In this document: piece by piece, positions 43,806 through 51,882 of the stretch
Numbering within the stretch: position 1 is the stretch's first letter
Layout: the number at the start of each line of letters is the position of its first letter
NCBI RefSeq assembly: GCF_000384315.1
Contig: NZ_ARVW01000001.1
Location: 434,001-498,000 of the forward strand
Length of the DNA: 64,000 bases
Direction of reading: 5' to 3'
Origin: Amycolatopsis nigrescens CSC17Ta-90
Lineage (GTDB): Bacteria > Actinomycetota > Actinomycetes > Mycobacteriales > Pseudonocardiaceae
Translations under genes and position numbers: made by a program
Notes under the pieces: model-generated
The model's input: only the letters and a program-made list of their open reading frames with translations
The model's database searches: none
What the model was told of the DNA's origin: nothing

Positions 43806-45112
43806 CACACCGACGGCAAAGGCCGCACCGCGACGGTGGCGTCATGACAGTCACGCTGCCTTCCCAGAAGACCGGGCCGGTCGACACCACCGGCACCGGC
43901 CCGGTGCTCGACGTGGTCATCCCGGTCTACAACGAAGAAGCCGACCTCGAACCGTGCGTCCGCCGGCTGCACGAGCACCTGACGGCCGGTTTCCCCTACC
44001 GCTTCCGGATCACCGTCGCGGACAACGCCAGCACGGACGGCACGCTGCGAGTCGCCGAGCGGCTGGCCCGCGAGTTCGCCGAGGTTTCCGTGCACCACCT
44101 GCCCGAAAAGGGCCGGGGGCGGGCGCTGCACGCGGTGTGGTCGGCCTCGGACGCGGCCGTGCTGGCCTACATGGACGTGGACCTGTCCACCGACCTCGCC
44201 GCGCTCTCGCCACTGGTGGCCCCGCTGCTGTCCGGGCATTCCGACCTGGCCATCGGCAGCAGGCTGGCCAGGGGCGCGCGGGTGGTCCGCGGCCCCAAGC
44301 GCGAGCTGATCTCCCGCTGCTACAACCTGCTGCTGCGCGGCACGCTGGCCGCCGGGTTCTCCGACGCGCAGTGCGGGTTCAAGGCGATCCGGGCGGACGT
44401 GGCGCGCCGGCTGCTGCCGCACGTCCGGGATGTCGGCTGGTTCTTCGACACCGAGCTGCTGGTGCTCGCCCAGCGCGCCGGGCTGCGGATCCACGAGGTG
44501 CCGGTGGACTGGGTGGACGACCCGGACTCGCGGGTGGATCTGCTGGCCACCGCGCTGGCCGATCTGAAGGGCATCGTCCGGCTGACCCGCGCGATGACGA
44601 ACGGCACCGTGCCGCTTGGCGAGCTGCGTGCCCAACTCGGCAGGCGGCCGATCGGGGTGCTGGCCCCCGGCGTGCCCACCAGCCTGCCCAAGCAATTGGT
44701 CCGCTTCGCCGCGATCGGGGTGGCCAGCACGCTGGCCTACCTGGTGCTGTTCCTGGCCCTGCGCACCGGAATGGGCGCACAGCCGGCGAACCTGGTCGCG
44801 CTGGCGGTGACCGCGGTGGCCAACACCGCGGCGAACCGCCGGCTCACCTTCGGCATCCGCGGCGCGAAGGGTGCGGGCCGGCACCAGTTCGAAGGGCTGA
44901 TCGTGTTCGGCCTCGGGCTGGCACTAACCAGCGGCTCGCTGGCCCTGCTGCACGGCCTGACCGCGCCGGGGCCCGTGCTCGAACTGTCCGTGCTGGTGCT
45001 GGCCAACCTGACCGCCACCGTGCTGCGGTTCCTGCTGCTGCGCGGCTGGGTCTTCCACCCACGCCGCCAAACCACCCAGAACACCACCGATACCCGGGAG
45101 AACCACCGATGA
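43802..45112 (+). CDS. GT2 polyprenyl-phosphate sugar transferase with GtrA domain
   Basis: Protein of 436 residues. The N-terminal GT2 domain has VVIPVYNEEADLEPCVRRLHEHL, the DxD motif YMDVDLSTD and GSRLARGARVVRGPKRELISRCYN, as in dolichol-phosphate mannose synthases, so it makes a polyprenyl-linked sugar on the cytoplasmic face. The C-terminal GtrA-like domain (about 300-420) has four membrane spans and could flip or hold the product. Coupled by ATGA to GT39 genes on both sides, it plausibly supplies their lipid-linked donor. The ATG at 43802 is supported by the overlap; an internal ATG 14 codons later is an alternative. Confidence 0.9.
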   Translation: MTHRRQRPHRDGGVMTVTLPSQKTGPVDTTGTGPVLDVVIPVYNEEADLEPCVRRLHEHLTAGFPYRFRITVADNASTDGTLRVAERLAREFAEVSVHHLPEKGRGRALHAVWSASDAAVLAYMDVDLSTDLAALSPLVAPLLSGHSDLAIGSRLARGARVVRGPKRELISRCYNLLLRGTLAAGFSDAQCGFKAIRADVARRLLPHVRDVGWFFDTELLVLAQRAGLRIHEVPVDWVDDPDSRVDLLATALADLKGIVRLTRAMTNGTVPLGELRAQLGRRPIGVLAPGVPTSLPKQLVRFAAIGVASTLAYLVLFLALRTGMGAQPANLVALAVTAVANTAANRRLTFGIRGAKGAGRHQFEGLIVFGLGLALTSGSLALLHGLTAPGPVLELSVLVLANLTATVLRFLLLRGWVFHPRRQTTQNTTDTRENHR

Positions 45113-46971
45113 CCAGCGTGCTCAGCACGGCGCCGCCGACCCCGATGCCGGCCACCGGAACACCCGCCAGGCCGGACCGGCCGCGCTGGCAACGTCCGGC
45201 GGTGGCCGTGCTGCTGGCCGGCACCGCGGTGCTGTACCTGTGGAACCTGACCGCTTCCGGCTACGGCAACTCCTTCTACGCGGCTGCCGTGCAGGCCGGT
45301 TCGCAGAGCTGGAAGGCGTGGCTGTTCGGCTCGCTGGACGCGGGAAACGTGCTCACCGTGGACAAACCGCCCGCCGCCCTGTGGGTGGCCGGGTTGTTCG
45401 CCAGGATCTTCGGTTTCTCCAGTTGGACCGTGCTGGCCCCGCAGGCGCTGATGGGGGTGGCCTCGGTCGGGCTGCTGTACGCGACGGTGCGCCGGAGTTC
45501 CGGCCCGGTGCCAGGGCTGCTCGCCGGTGCCGCGCTGGCACTGACCCCGGTGGCCGCGCTGATGTTCCGGTTCAACAACCCGGACGCGCTGCTGGTGCTG
45601 CTGCTCGTCGCGGCGGCCTATTTCGTGGTGCGGGCGCTGGAAAAGGCGAGTCCGCGCTGGCTGGCGCTGGCCGGGGTGGCGATCGGTCTCGGCTTCCTGA
45701 CCAAGATGATGCAGGCGTTCCTGGTGCTGCCCGCCTTCGCGCTGGTGTACCTGGTGGCCGCTCCCACCGGTCTCGGCAAACGGGTGCTGCACCTGCTTGG
45801 CGCCGGGCTGGCGGTGGTGGTCTCGGCGGGCTGGTACATCGCGCTGGTCGAGCTCTGGCCCGCCGCGGACCGGCCCTACATCGGCGGTTCCACCGACAAC
45901 AGCCTGCTGGAACTGGCGCTGGGCTACAACGGGCTCGGCCGGATCTTCGGCCGCGGTGAAGGCGGACCGGGCGGCGGCGGACCCGGCGGTGACGGCGGCG
46001 GCGCGGGCAATGTCGCGTTCGGTGGCGAAACCGGGATCGGCAGGCTGTTCGGCGCGAGCATGGGCATCGAGATCTCCTGGCTGCTGCCGGCCGCGCTGCT
46101 CGGCCTGGTGGCCGGGCTCTGGTTCACCCGCCGCGCCCCGCGCACCGACCGCACCAGGGCCGCGCTGCTGCTGTGGGGTGGCTGGCTGCTGGTGACCGGG
46201 CTGGTGTTCAGCTTCATGGGCGGGATCACGCACCCCTACTACGCGGTGGCGCTGGCCCCCGCGATCGCCGCGCTGATCGGCATCGCGGGCCGGGAACTGT
46301 GGCAGGGCAGGCACAACAGGCTGGCCCGTGCCGCGCTCGCGGCGATGGTTGCGGCCACCGCGGTCTGGGGGTTCATCCTGCTGGACCGGACTCCGGACTG
46401 GCTGCCCGCGCTGCGCTGGGCGCTGGTCGCGCTCGGCCTGGTGGTGGCCACCGCGCTCGCGGTCGGGCTGCCCTCGTTCCGGAAGCTGACCGCGGTGCTG
46501 GCGGCGGCCGCGGTGCTGACCGCCGGGGTGGCCACCGCCGCCTACACGGTGGACACCGCGTCCAGGACCCATCGGGGGTCGATCCCCATCTCGGGCCCGG
46601 GTGACTCCGCGATGGGTGGCGGCATGGGTATGGAGCGGGACCAGGCCGATCCCGAACTGGCCGCGCTGCTGGCGCGGACCAGCGGCACCTGGGCGGCGGC
46701 GACCACCGGCGCCCAGTCCGCGGCGAGCCTGGCACTGGCCAGCGGCAAGGCGGTGATCGGCATCGGCGGCTGGAGCGGCGGCGACCCGGCACCCACCCTG
46801 GAGCAGTTCCAGCGGTACGTGGCCGACGGGCAGGTGCGGTACTTCGTCACCGGCGGCCAGGGCGGGCCCGGTGGCCGCGAGGGCACCGGCACCACGATCA
46901 CCGAGTGGGTGGCGGCCAACTTCACCGCGACCACCGTCGGCGAGCAGACCGTCTACGACCTGTCCTCGTGA
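45109..46971 (+). CDS. GT39-like polytopic glycosyltransferase, paralogue B
   Basis: Protein of 620 residues and a close paralogue of A (shared TVDKPPAALW, FRFNNPDALLVLLLVAAAY, RPYIGGS, GYNGLGRI). It differs by a Gly-rich insertion (about 285-310) in the loop after span 8. It likely transfers a sugar from a polyprenyl phosphate outside the membrane. It starts at an ATG overlapping the GT2 stop and is the last of three coupled genes. Its final codons TCG-TGA lie inside palindrome copy 4. Confidence 0.87.
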   Translation: MTSVLSTAPPTPMPATGTPARPDRPRWQRPAVAVLLAGTAVLYLWNLTASGYGNSFYAAAVQAGSQSWKAWLFGSLDAGNVLTVDKPPAALWVAGLFARIFGFSSWTVLAPQALMGVASVGLLYATVRRSSGPVPGLLAGAALALTPVAALMFRFNNPDALLVLLLVAAAYFVVRALEKASPRWLALAGVAIGLGFLTKMMQAFLVLPAFALVYLVAAPTGLGKRVLHLLGAGLAVVVSAGWYIALVELWPAADRPYIGGSTDNSLLELALGYNGLGRIFGRGEGGPGGGGPGGDGGGAGNVAFGGETGIGRLFGASMGIEISWLLPAALLGLVAGLWFTRRAPRTDRTRAALLLWGGWLLVTGLVFSFMGGITHPYYAVALAPAIAALIGIAGRELWQGRHNRLARAALAAMVAATAVWGFILLDRTPDWLPALRWALVALGLVVATALAVGLPSFRKLTAVLAAAAVLTAGVATAAYTVDTASRTHRGSIPISGPGDSAMGGGMGMERDQADPELAALLARTSGTWAAATTGAQSAASLALASGKAVIGIGGWSGGDPAPTLEQFQRYVADGQVRYFVTGGQGGPGGREGTGTTITEWVAANFTATTVGEQTVYDLSS

Positions 46972-47009
46972 GTGAAAAGTGTTGCCAGGGCAACACTTTT
47001 CACTCACGA
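46966..47009. repeat. 44-bp palindromic repeat, copy 4
   Basis: Perfect arms as in copy 1, centre AG. It supplies the serine codon and TGA stop (46969-46971) of the GT39-B gene and could terminate the operon. The next gene, PP2C, starts 75 bases beyond. Confidence 0.95.
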
Positions 47010-47083
47010 CGGGTTTAAGGGAAACACAGGCTGTACTCAGGGAAGGCGGGGATCGTGGAGGGTGAGCGGGCAAGGAGGGCGCC

Positions 47084-47833
47084 ATGATCCCCGGCTTCGG
47101 AGCAGAACGGCCGCGCTGGCACACGGCGAGCGCACAGGGCCCCCGGGCGGTCAACGCGGACGCGGTCGGCGCCTTCGCCGACCCGGCCACGCACCGGGTG
47201 GTGTTCGCGCTGGCCGACGGGGTCGGGGACGACGCGGGCGCGGCCCGCGCCGCGCGGGTGGCCGCTTCGGCCGCCGCCCGCACCCCGGCCGAGGCCGGCC
47301 CGGTGGCCGCGGTGCTCGCCGCGCGGCGCGCCGTGCTCGCCGACCCCGGCGCGAGCGACTGCGTCCTGGTGGTGGCCATGCCCTTCGGCAACACCGGCGG
47401 CAGCGGCTACCGGATCGCCTGGGTCGGGGACGCCCGCGCGTACCGCTGGGACGACCGCGATCCCGCGCCGCCGCGGCAGCTCACCACCGACCACACGCTG
47501 GCGCAGTACTTCCGCGCCCGGCATCAGGCGACCACCCCGCGGATGGAGCACATGGTGCTCACCAGCGTGCGCACCGCCGGCGACCGGGAGATCGGCACCA
47601 CCGAGCTCCGCGGCGACGCCGGGCTGCTGCTCACCAGCGACGGGGTGCACAAGACGCTCGCCCCGGCGGCCATCGGCGAAATCCTGACCCAACCGGGCCG
47701 GGCCGCGGCCGCTCTGGTGGAAACCGCGATCACGTTGGGTGGCACGGACAACGCCACCGCGATCGTGGTGGCAGCCCACCGGCGTCCGGCTGACGCGACC
47801 ACCGAAGCATTCGTCTCCACCCCTGCGGGCTGA
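47084..47833 (+). CDS. PP2C-family protein phosphatase
   Basis: Protein of 249 residues with PP2C motifs: NADAVGAF, FALADGVGDD (metal-binding Asp-Gly), WVGDARAYRW, LLTSDGVHK and GTDNATAIVV (metal Asp-Asn). These phosphatases remove phosphate from Ser/Thr proteins, often opposing Hanks-type kinases or controlling anti-sigma factors. It is somewhat short for the family, and no kinase is adjacent. An AAGGAGG site precedes the ATG. It is separated from the GT operon by palindrome copy 4. Confidence 0.85.
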   Translation: MIPGFGAERPRWHTASAQGPRAVNADAVGAFADPATHRVVFALADGVGDDAGAARAARVAASAAARTPAEAGPVAAVLAARRAVLADPGASDCVLVVAMPFGNTGGSGYRIAWVGDARAYRWDDRDPAPPRQLTTDHTLAQYFRARHQATTPRMEHMVLTSVRTAGDREIGTTELRGDAGLLLTSDGVHKTLAPAAIGEILTQPGRAAAALVETAITLGGTDNATAIVVAAHRRPADATTEAFVSTPAG

Positions 47834-47989
47834 AGGCCTGAACCTCCCGGCAGCTGGGACGGCCATCGGGTTCCTTGACCACCGCGGCGGCGCTGCTGCA
47901 CTGTGACGACCAGCGACAGCCGCCCGAAGTCGTACGGCCACCCCGAATTCTCTTCTGCCCTCTTTTTCGCCGCCCAGCAAGGATTTGCC

Positions 47990-49357
47990 ATGCCCGGAAA
48001 ACGGATTCTGCTCAACGCGTTCGACATGCCGGTGACCGGCCATCTCGCACCTGGGGTGTGGACCCATCCCGAGGACGAGGCGCACCGCTACAAGGATCTC
48101 GAGTACTGGACGGAACTGGCGAAGCTGCTGGAGCGCGGCAAGTTCGACGGCCTGTTCCTGGCGGACGTGCTCGGCGTCTACGACGTGTACCAGGACTCGC
48201 GCGAGCCCGCGCTGCGCACCGGCACCCAGGTCCCGGTGAACGACCCGCTGCTGTCGATTTCGGCGATGGCCGCGGTCACCGAGCACCTCGGCTTCGGGGT
48301 GACCGTTTCGCTGACCTACGAACAGCCCTACGCACTGGCCAGGAAGTTCACCACGCTGGACCACCTCACCAAGGGCAGGGTGGCCTGGAACATCGTCACC
48401 TCCTATTTGGACAGTGCGGCGGTGAACCTCGGACTGGACCAGCAGATCACCCACGACAACCGGTACCAGATCGGCGAGGAGTTCCTGGAGGTCGCCTACA
48501 AGCTCTGGGAGTCGTCGTGGCAGGACGACGCGGTGGTGGCCGACAAGGAGACCGGGGTGTACGCCGATCCGGCCAAGGTGCACCCGATCGAGCACAAGGG
48601 CGAGTACTACTCCGTGCCCGGCGTGTTCCTCGCTGAGCCTTCCCCGCAGCGGACCCCGGTGCTGTACCAGGCCGGCACGTCCACCAAGGGGCGCGCTTTC
48701 GCCGCCAAGCACGCCGAAGCGGTGTTCATCATGGGCCATTCCACCGAACTGGTCGGCCGCAACGTGGCCGACATCCGTCGCCAGGCCGCCGAGTTCGGCC
48801 GCGACCCGGCCAGCGTCAAATTCTTCGCGCTGATCACGCCGATCGTCGCGGAAACCGACGAGGCGGCGCGGGAGAAATACCGCGACTACCTTTCACGGGC
48901 CAGTTTCGAGGGTGCGCTGACCCTGTTCGGCGGCTGGACCGGGATCGACCTGTCCGGCTACACCCCGGACGAGGCACTGGAGCACGTGCACAGCGAGGCG
49001 ATCCAGTCGGTGGTGGAGAACTTCTCCAAGGCCGACCCGTCGCGCACCTGGACCCCGGAGGAGATCGGGAAATTCCTCGGCATCGGCGGACTCGGCCCGG
49101 TCGCGGTCGGTTCTCCGGCCACGGTGGCCGACGAGCTGGAGCGCTGGGTGGCCGAGGCCGACGTGGACGGGTTCAACCTGGCCTACGCGGTCACCCCCGG
49201 CACCTTCGTGGAGTTCATCGACCTTGTCGTGCCGGAACTCCAGCGGCGCGGCCTGGTCTGGCCGGACTACCAGGGGAACACCCTGCGCGAAAGCATCTAC
49301 GAGCCCGGGCAGGTCCGGCTACGAGACGATCACCCCGGTTCGCGCTACCGCCGCTGA
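47990..49357 (+). CDS. NtaA/SnaA/DszA-family flavin monooxygenase
   Basis: Luciferase-like protein of 455 residues. MPGKRILLNAFDM, HRYKDLEYWTELAKLLERGKFDGLFLAD, GRVAWNIVTSYLDSAAVNLG and YQAGTSTKGRAFAAKHAEAVF are typical of FMNH2-dependent monooxygenases acting on nitrilotriacetate, pristinamycin precursors or dibenzothiophene sulfone. The substrate is unknown; a flavin reductase partner is not in the window. The ATG at 47990 follows AAGGAT; the 29-codon open stretch upstream is ignored. The stop lies inside the palindrome at 49355. The 156-base upstream gap has no clear operator. Confidence 0.88.
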   Translation: MPGKRILLNAFDMPVTGHLAPGVWTHPEDEAHRYKDLEYWTELAKLLERGKFDGLFLADVLGVYDVYQDSREPALRTGTQVPVNDPLLSISAMAAVTEHLGFGVTVSLTYEQPYALARKFTTLDHLTKGRVAWNIVTSYLDSAAVNLGLDQQITHDNRYQIGEEFLEVAYKLWESSWQDDAVVADKETGVYADPAKVHPIEHKGEYYSVPGVFLAEPSPQRTPVLYQAGTSTKGRAFAAKHAEAVFIMGHSTELVGRNVADIRRQAAEFGRDPASVKFFALITPIVAETDEAAREKYRDYLSRASFEGALTLFGGWTGIDLSGYTPDEALEHVHSEAIQSVVENFSKADPSRTWTPEEIGKFLGIGGLGPVAVGSPATVADELERWVAEADVDGFNLAYAVTPGTFVEFIDLVVPELQRRGLVWPDYQGNTLRESIYEPGQVRLRDDHPGSRYRR

Positions 49358-49394
49358 AGGACGCCTTCGGCGCAGGTGCCGAAGGCGTCCTTCA
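49355..49394. repeat. 40-bp palindrome after monooxygenase gene
   Basis: Inverted repeat with 17-base arms (TGAAGGACGCCTTCGGC) and a 6-base loop. It includes the TGA stop of the monooxygenase (49355-49357) and lies 4 bases from the convergent GH92 stop. It shares TGAAGG and its location type with the 55-bp palindrome at 12839. Likely a bidirectional terminator. Confidence 0.9.
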
Positions 49395-49397
49395 AGG

Positions 49398-51767
49398 TCA
49401 CCGGGCGTCGAGCAGACGGGGCGGAGCGGAGCCGGGAGTGGTGCCCCAGGTGGCACTGGCCGGGTCCGCGGTGAGCGCGAAACGGATCGTCCTGGCGCCG
49501 AGCAGATCCTCGTGGTTGAGCCAGGTCCTGCTCTGTTCACGTCCGTGCACCCGCACACCCTCGACGTACTGCAGCTTGTTCGCGTCCGCGCCGGGTGCGT
49601 CGATCCGGACGGTGCGCCCGCGCGCCGGGGTGATCTCCACCTTCTCGAACATCGGCGCGCTCAGCAGGTACTGCCCCGAACCCGGGGTCGCCTCGAACAC
49701 CCCGGCCATGGCGAACACCAGCCAGGACGAAATCGTGCCGAGGTCGTCGTTGCCCGGCATGCCGTAGGGCGTGTCGGTGAACAGGGTGCGCGCCGCGCGC
49801 ATCACCGCGGAGGTCTTCCACGGCGTGCCCGCCCACGCGTACATCCAGGGCGCGTGCAGGTCCGGTTCGTTGTTCGGGTTGAACGCGAAGTTGTTGTGGT
49901 AGTCGTAGGCGCCGATCACCCAGGACTCCTTCGCCGCCTTCGCCGGATCCTTGAGCAGCAACGGGATGTCGAAGAACGTGTCCAACCGGGCAGCGGCCTG
50001 CCCAGCGCCACCCATCAGCGCGAACAGCGCCGCCGGGTCCTGCTGGCCGAGCCACTGGTACTGCCACGGCGTGCCTTCGTGGAAACCGGTGGACTTGGCC
50101 GGATCGGGGTCGCCCACCCACGAACCGTCCTCGGCGCGCGAGCGCGGGAAGCCGGTGAAGCCCCTCGACTGCACACTCGGATCCCACTGCTTGGTGAAGT
50201 TCTGGCAGCGGGCAGCCAGTGCGGCCGCCTTGTCCCGCTCGCCGAGGCCGTTCGCCATCACCGCCAGCGAGCAGTCCGCCAGCGCGTACTCGAGGGTCGC
50301 CGAGCCGGACTGCCGGGTGTCGCCGAAGGTGTAGCCGGGCACGTCCCGGTAGCCGATCCAGCCGTTCTCCACGTAGCTCGGGTTCCCGTCCCGGCCGCGG
50401 AACCGCGACTGGTCCGCGGGCACCTCGTTGGCGTTGCGCCACAACCGGTCGAACAGTGCACGCGCGGTCCGGTCGTCGAGCAGGCCGCGCCGGTAGTTGT
50501 CCACCACCCACGGGGTCACCGGGTCGCCGCTCATCACGTTCGTCTCCCCGCCGCCCAGCGCCCATCTCGGCACCCAGCCGCCGTCCTCGGCGATCCGCAG
50601 CACCGATCTGGTCATGTCCGCAGCCCGGTCCGGATGCAGCAGCGCCACCAGCTGGTTCTGCGAGCGATAGGTGTCCCACAGCGAGAACATCTGGTAGTAG
50701 GGATGATTCGCCCGGTACACCCGGTCGTCGAACCCGCGATACCGTCCGTCCACATCGGACCCGACCGACGGGTGCAGCAGCGAGCGGTACAGCGCGCTGT
50801 AGTAGGTGCGCTGGTCCGCCGTGCTGCCGCCGGCCACGCGCATCCGGTTCAGCTCGTCACGCCAGGTCCGGCTCGCCTGCTCCCGCACCGAGTCGAACCC
50901 GCGCCATGCGCTTTCCACGCCCCGGTTGAGCTTGGCGCCGTCCACCGAGGTGTAGGACAGCCCGACGCTGGCGCCCACCTGCTTGCCCGCTTCCGGGTCG
51001 AAGCTCAGCCAGGCACCGTTGCGCTTGGCCCCGAGCTTCGCGTCCCTCGCACCCGGGGTCAGGGTGTCGTCGGTCCAGGTGCCGAAGGAGGAGAACTTCC
51101 GGTCGAACTTCGCGCTGAAGAACACCCGGTAGCGCTCCTTCTGCGTCTCCCAGCAGAAGTTGCCGCCCTGCAGCCAGCCTTCGACGGTGTCGTCACCGAC
51201 CACCTTCACCTCGCCGGCGTAGGTGTAGCCGTTGCTCTCCCCCACCTCGATCAGCACGTTCTGGCTGCCGGCGGACTCCGGGTAGGTGTAGCGGTGCCGC
51301 CCGGTGCGCTCGGTGGCGGTGAGCTCGGCCTGCACGTCGTAGGAGTCCAGCCGCACCGAGTACGAGCCGGGCGACGACTCCTCGCGGTCGTGGCTGAACT
51401 TCGAGCCGTACCTCGCCGGATCGGAGGAGGTGACCGCGCCGGTGGTGGGCATGAACCGGATGTTGCCCATGGTCTGGCAGCCGACCCCGGACAGGTGGGT
51501 GTGGCTGAAGCCCAGGATGGTGTCGTTCTCGTAGTCGTAGGACGCGTACTTCTTGAGCTGGGTATCCGGGCTCAGCTGCACCATGCCGAACGGCGCCGCC
51601 GCACCGGGGAAGGTGGTCCCGTCGCCGTTGTTCCCGATCGACGTGTCGACCAGCTTGGTCGGGTCGTCGGGAAACCGGGGACCGGACGGTGCGGCGGCTG
51701 CCTGGACGGTCCCGGCCGCGATGATCGAGACCATCGCGGCAGCAAGGAGACGCTTGCGCGCTCTCAT
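49398..51767 (-). CDS. Secreted GH92 alpha-mannosidase
   Basis: Exported enzyme of 789 residues. A signal peptide (1-25) is followed by an N-terminal beta-sandwich (about 35-260, VDTSIGNNGDGTTFPGAAAPFGMVQLSPDT) and an (alpha/alpha)6 catalytic domain. The family markers FSHTHLSGVGC, LWDTYRSQ, GGETNVMSGDPVTPWVVDNYRRG and MPGNDDLGTISSWLVFAMAG are all present; GH92 enzymes are Ca-dependent exo-alpha-mannosidases. It is probably used on yeast or fungal mannans, or on its own glycoconjugates. It diverges from GH2 across 115 bases with a LacI-type operator. Confidence 0.93.
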   Translation of the reverse strand: MRARKRLLAAAMVSIIAAGTVQAAAAPSGPRFPDDPTKLVDTSIGNNGDGTTFPGAAAPFGMVQLSPDTQLKKYASYDYENDTILGFSHTHLSGVGCQTMGNIRFMPTTGAVTSSDPARYGSKFSHDREESSPGSYSVRLDSYDVQAELTATERTGRHRYTYPESAGSQNVLIEVGESNGYTYAGEVKVVGDDTVEGWLQGGNFCWETQKERYRVFFSAKFDRKFSSFGTWTDDTLTPGARDAKLGAKRNGAWLSFDPEAGKQVGASVGLSYTSVDGAKLNRGVESAWRGFDSVREQASRTWRDELNRMRVAGGSTADQRTYYSALYRSLLHPSVGSDVDGRYRGFDDRVYRANHPYYQMFSLWDTYRSQNQLVALLHPDRAADMTRSVLRIAEDGGWVPRWALGGGETNVMSGDPVTPWVVDNYRRGLLDDRTARALFDRLWRNANEVPADQSRFRGRDGNPSYVENGWIGYRDVPGYTFGDTRQSGSATLEYALADCSLAVMANGLGERDKAAALAARCQNFTKQWDPSVQSRGFTGFPRSRAEDGSWVGDPDPAKSTGFHEGTPWQYQWLGQQDPAALFALMGGAGQAAARLDTFFDIPLLLKDPAKAAKESWVIGAYDYHNNFAFNPNNEPDLHAPWMYAWAGTPWKTSAVMRAARTLFTDTPYGMPGNDDLGTISSWLVFAMAGVFEATPGSGQYLLSAPMFEKVEITPARGRTVRIDAPGADANKLQYVEGVRVHGREQSRTWLNHEDLLGARTIRFALTADPASATWGTTPGSAPPRLLDAR

Positions 51768-51792
51768 GAGCGATTTCCCTTCCCTGACAAGA

Positions 51793-51806
51793 TGACAACG
51801 TTGTCA
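51793..51806. promoter_or_regulatory. LacI-type operator between GH92 and GH2
   Basis: Perfect palindrome TGACAACGTTGTCA, the central-CG form bound by LacI-family sugar repressors in actinobacteria. It lies 26 bases upstream of the GH92 ATG and 77 bases upstream of the GH2 ATG, so one bound repressor could control both. No LacI gene is in the window. Confidence 0.75.
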
Positions 51807-51882
51807 ACCAGTTACCGATGAAATTCTCACCCAGAATTGACTTCGCCGTCAAGATGCCGACTGCCAGCTGGGGGACGAATCC

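Noticed and set aside
46300..47400. Long minus-strand open frame opposite the GT39-B gene.
   Set aside because: It is Arg/Gly/Gln-rich shadow sequence of the real plus-strand gene, as expected in a high-GC genome.
47834..47989. Possible leader peptide or riboswitch ahead of the NtaA-like monooxygenase, as seen for sulfur genes.
   Set aside because: No cysteine-rich short frame with its own ribosome site and no recognisable riboswitch core were found.
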